A stretch of DNA of 5,594 bases from an uncultured Lachnospiraceae bacterium (GTDB lineage: Bacteria; Bacillota; Clostridia; Lachnospirales; Lachnospiraceae). Shown here in pieces: positions 1 through 5,594 of this stretch. The position numbers and the translations under genes were made by a program. The notes below the pieces were generated by a model. The model worked only from the letters and a program-made list of their open reading frames with translations. It ran no database searches and was not told where the DNA came from. The DNA lies in the NCBI GenBank assembly GCA_948468325.1, contig CAOKHR010000172.1, positions 1 through 5,594 of the forward strand, in the 5' to 3' direction. Position 1 is the first letter of the stretch; the number at the start of each line of letters is the position of its first letter.

Positions 1-1064
1 TCAACGTCATATTCCCTGATATATCCATATCCGCCAAATAACTGTACAACTTCTGTCGTTACAGCCATAGCTGTCTCTGCCGCGAATAATTTTGCTTTTG
101 CGGCTTCTACGGAATATACTTTCTGAGTCGCTTTTGCCATAGCCGCTTTGTAAACCAATAACTGCGCAGCTTCAATTCTTGCAGCCATATCTGCAATCTT
201 AAACTGTGTATTCTGCTGCTGCGCAATCGAACGGCCGAATTGTTTTCTTTCTTTTGTATAGGCAATTACTCTGTCTAATGCACCTTCCGCAATGCCAAGC
301 GCCTGCGCAGCGATACCGATACGTCCGCCGTCAAGCGTATGCATAGCGATTGGGAAGCCTTTTCCTTCCGGTCCTAATAAATTCTCTTTCGGAATCCTGC
401 AATCTTCAAAAATCAACTCATATGTGGAAGATCCACGGATACCCATTTTCTTCTCTTTTGTTCCAAAAGAGAATCCCGGAGCGCCCTTATCTACAATAAA
501 TGCGGAGAAGTTCTTTTTCTTCCTGCCCCTCTTGTCTGTTGTAACGTTTGTAATCGCAATTACAATGTAAACATCTGCCACTTTACCATTTGTAATAAAG
601 CACTTCGAACCGTTTAACACCCATTCATCGCCATCAAGAACCGCTTTTGTCTGCGCGCCCTGCGCGTCCGTTCCTGCGCCCGGCTCCGTTAATGCAAACG
701 CGCCGATTTTCTCTCCGGTTGCAAGCGGTTTTACATACTTCTGCTTCTGTTCTTCCGAACCATATGTCAAAATCGGATCAATGCAAAGAGAAGTGTGCGC
801 CGATACGATAACGCCTGTTGTGCCGCAGACTTTTGAAAGTTCTTCTACGCACATTACATATGTAAGCGGGTCACAGCCCTGTCCGCCGTACTCTTTTGGA
901 ACCGGAATCCCCATGAAACCTAACTTCTGCATTTTCTTTACGGTTTCCATTGGAAATTCTTCTGTCTCATCCACTTCCTGAGCCAGAGGTTTCACTTCGT
1001 TTTCAGCAAAATCCCTAAATAAAGATCTCGCCATTTCATGTTTTTTATCTAAACCGAAATCCAT
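1..1064 (-). CDS. bcd: Butyryl-CoA dehydrogenase (short-chain acyl-CoA dehydrogenase), C-terminus cut by window edge
   Basis: Flavoenzyme that reduces crotonyl-CoA to butyryl-CoA in the cytoplasm; in clostridia it works with EtfAB, often as an electron-bifurcating complex with NADH and ferredoxin. I translated 354 residues from the ATG at 1064 with no stop before the edge. The family is about 380 residues, so roughly 25 are missing, including the segment with the usual catalytic Glu (YEGTxE). Visible motifs: EELSKVCGTTG (74-84), the acyl-CoA dehydrogenase signature GAFALTEPGAGTDA (121-134), FITNG (156-160) at the flavin, LDGGRIGIAAQALGIAEGA (244-262), ERKQFGR (272-278) and QLFGGYGY (341-348). 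The start is supported by TGGAGGA at 1074-1080, 9 bases upstream. It lies 58 bases after hbd, so it is probably the third gene of the operon. An oddity is a basic run (KRGRKKK, 178-184) in the middle beta domain. A related enoyl- or acryloyl-CoA reductase role is possible, but thl and hbd alongside favour butyryl-CoA dehydrogenase. Confidence 0.93.
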   Translation of the reverse strand, partial: MDFGLDKKHEMARSLFRDFAENEVKPLAQEVDETEEFPMETVKKMQKLGFMGIPVPKEYGGQGCDPLTYVMCVEELSKVCGTTGVIVSAHTSLCIDPILTYGSEEQKQKYVKPLATGEKIGAFALTEPGAGTDAQGAQTKAVLDGDEWVLNGSKCFITNGKVADVYIVIAITNVTTDKRGRKKKNFSAFIVDKGAPGFSFGTKEKKMGIRGSSTYELIFEDCRIPKENLLGPEGKGFPIAMHTLDGGRIGIAAQALGIAEGALDRVIAYTKERKQFGRSIAQQQNTQFKIADMAARIEAAQLLVYKAAMAKATQKVYSVEAAKAKLFAAETAMAVTTEVVQLFGGYGYIREYDV

Positions 1065-1103
1065 GATTCATATTCCTCCATGTCTTATAATTTTACAAAC
1101 TAA

Positions 1104-1119
1104 GGCAGCCAAAACTGCC
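1104..1119 (-). other. Small hairpin in the hbd/bcd gap
   Basis: In the minus-strand RNA, GGCAGU pairs with GCUGCC (six pairs including one U-G wobble) around a 4-base loop, just after the hbd stop codon. The bases that follow are not a clean U-run, so this is unlikely to be a strong terminator. It may be a minor mRNA processing or stability element, or chance. The rest of the 58-base gap holds only the bcd ribosome binding site. Confidence 0.3.
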
Positions 1120-1122
1120 GGA

Positions 1123-1995
1123 TTACTGAGCGTCAACCGGTGTCTTTGTGCGGTCTGCGTTGTATACATAAAATCCTTTTCCGCTCTTAGCGCCAAGGTT
1201 GCCGCCGCGAACCATCTTGCGGATCAACGGGCATGCGCGATATTTGCTGTCACCCGTCTCATTGTAAAGAACATCCATAATTGCAAGGCAGATGTCAAGA
1301 CCGATAAAGTCGCCTAACTCAAGCGGTCCCATCGGATGATTTGCACCAAGCTTCATAGCAGCGTCAATTCCTGCGATGTCGGAAACGCCTTCCATCTTAA
1401 TGAAAGCAGCCTCATTGATCATCGGAATTAAAATACGGTTTACAACAAATCCTGCCGCTTCATTTACCTGTACCGGAGTCTTGCCGATTTCTTCGGAAAT
1501 TTTCTTAATGGCATCAACAGTTTCTGCCGGAGTATTTACACCTGCAATCACTTCGATTAATTTCATGCGGTCTGCAGGATTAAAGAAATGCATGCCTACC
1601 ATCGGACGTGACAAGCCGTTTCCGATTTCTGTAATGGAAAGGCTTGAAGTATTGGAAGCAAAAATGCATTCCGGTTTCACAATTTTATCCAACTCTGAAA
1701 AAGTTGTTTTCTTTACTTCCATATTCTCAAAAGCAGCCTCAACAATTAAGTCACAATCTGCACAAAGGTCTTCTTTTAATCCCGGTGTAATTTTTGCAAG
1801 AATAGCATCTACTGCATCCTGAGTCATTTTGCCTTTCTGTACCAGTCTGTCATAACCCTTCTGGATTTTTGCCTTTCCGCCGTCTGCCCACTCCTGTTTG
1901 ATGTCGCAGAGCGCAACTTCATATCCGTCGATCTGGGCAAATGCCTTTGCAATTCCCTGTCCCATGGTTCCTGCACCGATAACTCCTACTTTCAT
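1123..1995 (-). CDS. hbd: 3-hydroxybutyryl-CoA dehydrogenase
   Basis: Cytoplasmic NAD(P)H-dependent enzyme that reduces acetoacetyl-CoA to 3-hydroxybutyryl-CoA, the second step of butyrate formation. The 290 residues comprise an N-terminal Rossmann domain (about 1-185) with the nucleotide-binding motif GAGTMG (7-12) and an acidic residue D31 after the second strand, then an all-helical C-terminal dimerisation domain (about 186-278). By comparison with the characterised family the catalytic residues are S117 in SNTSS, H136 in GMHFFNP, E148 in KLIEVI and N186 in VVNRIL; all are present. GANHPMGPLELGDFIGLD (218-235) is a hallmark of clostridial Hbd. The ATG has an excellent ribosome binding site, TAAGGAGGAA at 2001-2010. 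The protein is about 8 residues longer than the 282-residue Clostridium enzyme because of a polar tail after GKGFYVY, and appears two residues shorter in the loop before HFFNP. It is the middle gene of thl-hbd-bcd, 83 bases after thl. Confidence 0.97.
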   Translation of the reverse strand: MKVGVIGAGTMGQGIAKAFAQIDGYEVALCDIKQEWADGGKAKIQKGYDRLVQKGKMTQDAVDAILAKITPGLKEDLCADCDLIVEAAFENMEVKKTTFSELDKIVKPECIFASNTSSLSITEIGNGLSRPMVGMHFFNPADRMKLIEVIAGVNTPAETVDAIKKISEEIGKTPVQVNEAAGFVVNRILIPMINEAAFIKMEGVSDIAGIDAAMKLGANHPMGPLELGDFIGLDICLAIMDVLYNETGDSKYRACPLIRKMVRGGNLGAKSGKGFYVYNADRTKTPVDAQ

Positions 1996-2032
1996 TGTAG
2001 TTCCTCCTTAAATTATTCTTTTTATTGCATAT

Positions 2033-2066
2033 AAACATCCGAGAAGCAGATACCTCCCGGATGTTT
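2033..2066 (-). promoter_or_regulatory. 14-bp intercistronic RNA hairpin between thl and hbd
   Basis: In the minus-strand transcript the 14 bases 2066-2053 pair without interruption with 2046-2033 around the 6-base loop UAUCUG. Nine outer pairs are Watson-Crick (AAACAUCCG with CGGAUGUUU) and the inner five include two G-U wobbles. On the plus strand those two positions become A/C mismatches, so the complete stem exists only in the operon mRNA. The sequence after it (AUAUGCAAUAAAAAG) has no proper U-tract, so full termination is not expected. It could be a partial terminator, an RNase-processing or 3'-end-protecting element, or a structure setting the thl:hbd ratio. The structure is visible; the function is inferred. 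The stem hides a GGGAGG stretch with no start codon suitably placed after it. Confidence 0.6.
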
Positions 2067-2078
2067 GCTTTTTACGGA

Positions 2079-3263
2079 TTAATCTCTTTCAACAATTGTT
2101 GAGCAGCCCATACCGCCGCCGATGCAAAGTGTAGCAAGACCTTTCTTAGCATCTCTCTTCTGCATCTCATACAGTAATGTAACTAAAATACGGCAGCCGG
2201 AAGCTCCAACCGGATGTCCAAGTGCAATTGCACCGCCGTTTACATTTACTTTTGCCATATCGAAACCAAGATCTCTTGCTACTGCAATTGACTGCGCGGC
2301 AAAAGCCTCGTTTGCCTCAATTAAATCCATATCGTCAATGCTCATACCTGTCGCTGCAAGCACTTTCTTTGTAGAAGCAACAGGTCCTATGCCCATGATT
2401 GTCGGGTCTACGCCGCCAAGTGCGCCTGCAATCCATGTAGCCATCGGTGTAACGCCGAGTTCTTTTGCTTTATCTTCACTCATAACAACAATTGCTGCAG
2501 CACCGTCATTGATACCGGATGCATTGCCGGCTGTAACAAGTCCGCCTTCTTTGCCGGAGCAGCATTTTAAGTTTGCAAGACTCTCTTTTGTTGTGCCTGC
2601 ACGAGGTCCTTCATCTTTTGCAAACATAACGGTTTCTCTCTTTACTTTAACAGGAACCGGAACGATTTCATCATCAAACTTGCCTTCTGCAATTGCTTTT
2701 TCGCATTTCTGCTGGCTGTTTGCAGAAAACTCATCCAGTTCTTCACGGGTAACTCCATATTTATCACATACATTTTCTGCTGTAATCATCATATGATAGT
2801 GGTTGAATGCGTCTGTCAGCGCATCGTTTACCATAGTATCAATGATTGTCGCATTGTTCATACGGTATCCAAAACGAGCTTTTGTCATTGCATACGGTGC
2901 CATGGACATATTCTCCATACCTCCTGCAACAACTATGTCAGCCTGTCCCGACATAATTAAGCTTGCGGCTTCGTTTACGCACTTTAAGCCGGAACCACAT
3001 ACGACGTTCAGAGTGAGTGCCGGAACTTCAATCGGCAAACCTGCTTTGATGGATGCCTGACGCGCTACATTCTGTCCCTGTGCAGCCTGGATTACACATC
3101 CCATCATTACCTCGTCCACCTGCTCCGGTTTTACGCCCGCCCGATTCAAAGCTTCTTTGATAACGATTGCGCCCAGATCAGCCGCCGGGGTATTGCTTAA
3201 TGCTCCGCCCATTTTTCCAATTGCTGTACGGCATGCACCTGCTAAAACTACTTTCTTTGCCAT
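2079..3263 (-). CDS. thl: Acetyl-CoA acetyltransferase (thiolase)
   Basis: Cytoplasmic thiolase that condenses two acetyl-CoA into acetoacetyl-CoA, the entry step of butyrate synthesis. At 394 residues it matches the usual 392-393. The N-terminal thiolase half carries the acyl-accepting C89 in NVVCGSG and GGMENMSMAPY (114-124); the C-terminal half carries NEAFAAQS (318-325), GGAIALGHPVGASG (343-356) with H350, and the second catalytic cysteine C380 in LCIGGGMG. HMMITAENV (157-165) resembles the substrate-pocket region of biosynthetic thiolases. The catalytic set is complete. The ATG at 3263 follows TAAGGAGA (3271-3278) with 7 bases between. It is the first gene of the operon, with a promoter and a structured leader directly upstream. 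The protein is cysteine-rich (11 Cys, including adjacent C234-C235), and C89/C380 correspond to the pair forming the reported redox-switch disulfide of C. acetobutylicum thiolase. Direction cannot be read from sequence; hbd and bcd downstream argue for synthesis. Confidence 0.97.
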   Translation of the reverse strand: MAKKVVLAGACRTAIGKMGGALSNTPAADLGAIVIKEALNRAGVKPEQVDEVMMGCVIQAAQGQNVARQASIKAGLPIEVPALTLNVVCGSGLKCVNEAASLIMSGQADIVVAGGMENMSMAPYAMTKARFGYRMNNATIIDTMVNDALTDAFNHYHMMITAENVCDKYGVTREELDEFSANSQQKCEKAIAEGKFDDEIVPVPVKVKRETVMFAKDEGPRAGTTKESLANLKCCSGKEGGLVTAGNASGINDGAAAIVVMSEDKAKELGVTPMATWIAGALGGVDPTIMGIGPVASTKKVLAATGMSIDDMDLIEANEAFAAQSIAVARDLGFDMAKVNVNGGAIALGHPVGASGCRILVTLLYEMQKRDAKKGLATLCIGGGMGCSTIVERD

Positions 3264-3299
3264 TTTCTCGTCTCCTTATCCATATTTTAATTTCGAAGC

Positions 3300-3362
3300 A
3301 GCGTGCCTGACGCTATGATACCGCTGCCAAAATACGGCCGGATATAAGCGTGTCAGCACACT
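3300..3362 (-). promoter_or_regulatory. Long imperfect hairpin in the thl leader RNA
   Basis: Between the predicted transcription start and the thl ribosome binding site, the minus-strand RNA folds on itself over 63 bases. Pairs from the base upward: AGUGUGC (3362-3356) with GCACGCU (3306-3300), UGAC (3355-3352) with GUCA (3311-3308), GCU-AU with AUAGC, AU with AU, CCG with CGG and GCC with GGC, closing a 7-base loop GUAUUUU at 3335-3329. That is about 24 pairs interrupted by small bulges. Neither strand has a U-run after it, so it is not an ordinary terminator. I do not recognise a known riboswitch or T-box. The fold was drawn by hand and has not been energy-minimised. Confidence 0.5.
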
Positions 3363-3365
3363 CGC

Positions 3366-3381
3366 CTGTTCCAATTAACAG
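3366..3381 (-). promoter_or_regulatory. Candidate operator palindrome over -10/+1 of the thl promoter
   Basis: The 16-base sequence CTGTTaattggAACAG has perfect 5-base arms. It overlaps the -10 hexamer and the predicted start site, a classic repressor position. The half-site TGTTAA recalls that of the redox repressor Rex, which is known to control butyrate genes in several Clostridia. However, the arms are about two bases closer together than in the Rex consensus TTGTTAA-N4-TTAACAA and the right arm is degenerate. A regulator cannot be named from this. Confidence 0.35.
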
Positions 3382-3406
3382 TACCATATTTTCCTTTTCT
3401 TTGCAA
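3378..3406 (-). promoter_or_regulatory. Extended -10 sigma-A-type promoter for thl-hbd-bcd
   Basis: On the minus strand a -35 element TTGCAA (3401-3406) is followed, after exactly 17 bases, by a -10 element TACTGT (3378-3383). A TG dinucleotide one base upstream of the -10 (3386-3385) gives the extended -10 form TGgTACTGT. Transcription would start near 3371, giving a leader of about 108 bases to the thl ATG. This is the best promoter match I found in the 174-base gap. Confidence 0.6.
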
Positions 3407-3413
3407 GGATTTC

Positions 3414-3432
3414 AAAGCTAATTTTTAGCTCT
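3414..3432 (-). terminator. Weak terminator-like hairpin after the permease gene
   Basis: Six bases beyond the permease stop codon, the minus-strand RNA can form an 8-pair stem, AGAGCUAA with UUAGCUUU (one G-U wobble), around an AAA loop. The stem is AT-rich and the U residues are used up in pairing, with GAAAUCC following, so termination would be weak at best. Some read-through from the transporter operon towards thl is possible. Confidence 0.3.
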
Positions 3433-3437
3433 AATTT

Positions 3438-5525
3438 TCAGTGCTGTAAAAAGCTTTCCCGCTTCCCGTATACGATTTTATAATACGTTTTTGCAGTCAG
3501 ATAATAAACAGCCCCATAAACTGCCGTAAACACAAACATACTCCCTGTCGTGCAGCCGATAAAAAGACGAACATTGGAAAGCCCTAAAATTGCCAGAACT
3601 CTCTGAATAATCGGAAAGGCAAACACAATGTGAAGAGCCGCCAGCGCAAGCGGAAGAAAAAACACCTGCAGAATCTGGGTTGAAATTACTTTCTGCACTT
3701 CTTTTTTCCCCATGCCGACTTTCTGCATAATTGCAAAATTCTCCCTGTCCTCATATCCCTCGGAAATCTGTTTATAATAAATAATTAAAACGGCGGCCAG
3801 AAGAAACATTACGCCGATAAAAATTCCAATAAAGAAAAGGCTTGCGTATAACCTTTGAAAATATTCTTCCTCTTCATATATACTTTCCACGCTTTCCACA
3901 TGGAGAATTCCCGCACGGTTCAGCGCTTCCCCCAGTCCTGCGTAAAAAGAATCAATGTCCTCCCTGCTTCCGTCCGGATTAAATGAATATTCATAACTCA
4001 TCTGCAAATCCCCCTGTTCTGCCAGCTCCTCTAACGCCGCTTTATCAGGAAGAAGAATAAAAATATTCCGGGATAACAGTTCAATTGCTCCAAATGCATT
4101 TCGAAACGTCTCGCCAAACCCTTTTTTAGCTGTCATTTCCTCCGGAATGCATTTTGCTTCAAATTGCATGCTGTACAAAGAAAATATATCTTTATCGTTT
4201 ATCTTTTTTTCACTGTCAAGTACCCACGCGCATCCTTCGGGTAATTTTTGAAACCTTTCCTCCTGCCGTACATTCTGATTGTACTCTTGCCGGCTCATTA
4301 CGATAATCATAACAGCGTCTTTTAAATTCGTAACGTCCAGTCCCTGTGTAAAGTGCTGCTCCCCATTTTCTTTTCCAATCATAAAAATGTGATATGCAGA
4401 ATAAGCATCGGTTATTTTAAGATTATGTTTTTCTGCACAGGAAGAAACTGCTTTTTCTGCCTCTTTGGGATTGAAAGCATGATAAGGTGTATTTTCTCCC
4501 TCCGGCAATTCTTTTTCATACTGAATTTTTGTCGGGCAGCCGTAAACCGTTGTAATATCTCTGATACAGTATGATTTCAAATGATCGCTGATTCCTGCAT
4601 ATAAAGATACGGTCGAAGAAAAGACGACCAGTACAGCCGTGCTTAAAATGCAGATATTTGCCAGTCCTGCAGCATTGCGCTTCATGCGGTACATCATTCC
4701 GGAAACAGCAATAAAACGCGTTTTATGGTAATAATACTTTTTATTTTTCTTAAGCAGTTTTAACAGGGCAACGCTGCCGCTCATAAAAAGAAAATATGTG
4801 CCCGCCATAACAAAAAGAACTGCGGCAAAAAAGTGTGTAATTGCTTTTATGGGATCTTTTGTCGTAACCGCAATATAATAACCGGCGAACAGGAACAGCA
4901 AAGATAAAACTGCCTGCACCCATTTTGCTTTTGGCTCCCGCTCTCCTTTCCGGCTGTCCAAAAAAAGATTTATCGGACGAATCATGCTTGTTTTCAATAT
5001 GTTTCTTATCATATTTACACCGAAAACAAGAACAAAAATCAAAATCGTGCGCACAATTACTTTGCCGGAAATCAAAAATGTAATGCCTGTACTTAAATGC
5101 ATCATTTTCAGCAGCAGCAAAAACATGATTTTCGTAAATAAAATACCAAAAAACAAACCCGCCGCGATACATCCGCTTCCCAAAAATGCCATTTCCCAGA
5201 AAAGCACTTTTACAATATGGCGCTTTTCCATCCCCAAAATGCTGTAAAGCCCCAGCTCTTTTGAGCGCTGTTTCAGCAAAAAGCCATTTGCGTAAAAAAT
5301 AACTCCGGCCGCAAATATACAGCAAATCCACGTTCCCAAAAAGAGCACAAAACGCACTGTCTCATAACCATAAAATTTTTCACTTTCCAAAACAGATGCA
5401 TAAATAGAAGAAATGACATAATAAAGTGCAATCATGGATGAAGCTGCCAGTGCAAAAGGGAAAAATACTCCCTTATTCTTTTTTATATTGTTTCGTCCCA
5501 GAGAAATATACATTTTTTCATTCAT
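3438..5525 (-). CDS. BceB-type ABC transporter permease (FtsX family)
   Basis: Membrane subunit of an ABC transporter resembling the BceAB family, which senses and confers resistance to cell-wall-targeting peptides such as bacitracin and usually signals through a BceRS-type kinase. The 695 residues show about ten membrane segments near 20-40, 58-80, 110-137, 155-172, 203-222, 228-250, 289-312, 560-584, 617-640 and 653-677. A large extracellular domain (about 313-558) lies between segments 7 and 8, the BceB topology. Two FtsX-like cytoplasmic coupling stretches are visible: RSKELGLYSILGMEKRHI (87-104), and the second repeat containing YEDRENFAIMQKVGMGKKEV (591-610). An upstream GTG at 5534 is in frame, but it lies inside the Shine-Dalgarno sequence, so I chose the ATG at 5525. 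The upstream ATPase gene overlaps by 8 bases, implying translational coupling. Family membership is well supported; the substrate is unknown, since the extracellular domain varies widely and cannot be read by eye. Confidence 0.92.
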   Translation of the reverse strand: MNEKMYISLGRNNIKKNKGVFFPFALAASSMIALYYVISSIYASVLESEKFYGYETVRFVLFLGTWICCIFAAGVIFYANGFLLKQRSKELGLYSILGMEKRHIVKVLFWEMAFLGSGCIAAGLFFGILFTKIMFLLLLKMMHLSTGITFLISGKVIVRTILIFVLVFGVNMIRNILKTSMIRPINLFLDSRKGEREPKAKWVQAVLSLLFLFAGYYIAVTTKDPIKAITHFFAAVLFVMAGTYFLFMSGSVALLKLLKKNKKYYYHKTRFIAVSGMMYRMKRNAAGLANICILSTAVLVVFSSTVSLYAGISDHLKSYCIRDITTVYGCPTKIQYEKELPEGENTPYHAFNPKEAEKAVSSCAEKHNLKITDAYSAYHIFMIGKENGEQHFTQGLDVTNLKDAVMIIVMSRQEYNQNVRQEERFQKLPEGCAWVLDSEKKINDKDIFSLYSMQFEAKCIPEEMTAKKGFGETFRNAFGAIELLSRNIFILLPDKAALEELAEQGDLQMSYEYSFNPDGSREDIDSFYAGLGEALNRAGILHVESVESIYEEEEYFQRLYASLFFIGIFIGVMFLLAAVLIIYYKQISEGYEDRENFAIMQKVGMGKKEVQKVISTQILQVFFLPLALAALHIVFAFPIIQRVLAILGLSNVRLFIGCTTGSMFVFTAVYGAVYYLTAKTYYKIVYGKRESFLQH

Positions 5526-5594
5526 AAAGATCACCGCCTGACAACAGCACCGTTAAGGTATCCGATATTTTTTTATACATCTCGTCATTCGTAT
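5518..5594 (-). CDS. ABC transporter ATP-binding subunit (BceA-like), C-terminal fragment
   Basis: Only the last 24 codons are in the window, in the frame that starts at 5592 and ends at the TGA at 5518-5520. The peptide TNDEMYKKISDTLTVLLSGG followed by DLYE resembles the C-terminal tail of BceA-type ATPases, where a MYxKI segment precedes a conserved GGD near the end. The nucleotide-binding motifs (Walker A and B, signature) lie beyond the right edge and cannot be checked. The other two minus-strand frames stop early here. The 8-base overlap with a BceB-type permease gene, in the usual ATPase-permease order, supports the call. Confidence 0.8.
   Translation of the reverse strand, partial: TNDEMYKKISDTLTVLLSGGDLYE
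5529..5539 (-). promoter_or_regulatory. Shine-Dalgarno of the permease, inside the ATPase gene; decides the start
   Basis: AGGCGGTGATC matches the full anti-Shine-Dalgarno complement AGGAGGTGATC at 10 of 11 positions and sits just before TTT-ATG (ATG at 5525). It rules out the GTG at 5534 as start, because that GTG is part of the site itself. The same bases encode Gly-Gly-Asp near the end of the upstream ATPase. Confidence 0.8.

Noticed and set aside
1376..1822. Plus-strand open frame of 148 codons opposite hbd
   Set aside because: It is a mirror frame of the clearly identified hbd gene, with no recognisable domain or start signal.
2033..2073. Intrinsic terminator on the plus strand (hairpin followed by GCTTTTT)
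   Set aside because: No plus-strand gene lies upstream, and the plus-strand stem is only 9 pairs because the inner positions mismatch. The minus-strand fold is better, so I annotated it as an mRNA hairpin instead.
2122..2796. Plus-strand open frame of 224 codons opposite thl
   Set aside because: It lies wholly antisense to a thiolase gene with complete motifs, has no ribosome binding site that I can see, and its composition (rich in Ser, Ala, Pro, Phe) is typical of a mirror frame.
3366..3381. Canonical Rex operator
   Set aside because: The arm spacing is about two bases too short and the right arm lacks the TTAACAA form, so it is only a candidate operator.
4750..5331. Minus-strand open frame of 193 codons inside the permease region
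   Set aside because: It is an alternative frame within the membrane part of the permease; the main frame shows the expected ten helices and coupling motifs, while this one resembles no family.
5526..5534. GTG at 5534 as the permease start (three extra residues)
   Set aside because: The GTG is part of the Shine-Dalgarno AGGCGGTGATC, and it has no separate ribosome binding site; the ATG at 5525 has ideal spacing.

Overview
The window comes from a low-to-moderate GC anaerobic Firmicute. The three metabolic proteins most resemble those of butyrate-forming Clostridia, probably a Lachnospiraceae-like gut anaerobe. That placement is an inference from recalled sequence similarity (for example the NEAFAAQS thiolase motif, the MGPLELGDFIGLD motif of Hbd and the EELSKVCGTTG motif of Bcd). 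All genes are on the minus strand, so they read from the right end of the window to the left. I find no RNA genes, insertion sequences, CRISPR arrays or credible plus-strand genes.

Right part (3438-5594): the last 24 codons of an ABC transporter ATP-binding subunit, then a full-length ten-helix FtsX/BceB-type permease with a large extracellular domain. The two genes overlap by 8 bases. The Shine-Dalgarno sequence of the permease lies inside the codons for the C-terminal GGD of the ATPase. This is the layout of BceAB-type antimicrobial-peptide sensing and resistance transporters. The partner two-component system, if there is one, is outside the window.

Middle (3264-3437): a 174-base gap with a weak terminator-like hairpin after the permease, a good extended -10 promoter reading into the thiolase gene, a palindrome over its -10/+1 region (possible operator), and a leader of about 108 bases with a long imperfect hairpin.

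Left part (1-3263): thl - hbd - bcd, apparently one operon, with gaps of 83 and 58 bases. Thiolase joins two acetyl-CoA into acetoacetyl-CoA, Hbd reduces this to 3-hydroxybutyryl-CoA, and after dehydration by crotonase Bcd reduces crotonyl-CoA to butyryl-CoA. Crotonase (crt) is absent from the thl-hbd-bcd stretch. etfB and etfA would be expected beyond the left edge, after bcd, which is cut about 25 codons before its usual end. The thl/hbd gap holds a 14-bp RNA hairpin that is fully paired only in the sense transcript.

This is mostly a recognisable core-metabolism operon beside a resistance-type transporter. I see no wholly new system. The most interesting signals are the RNA structures and candidate operator around the butyrate operon, and the Shine-Dalgarno embedded in the ATPase C-terminus.
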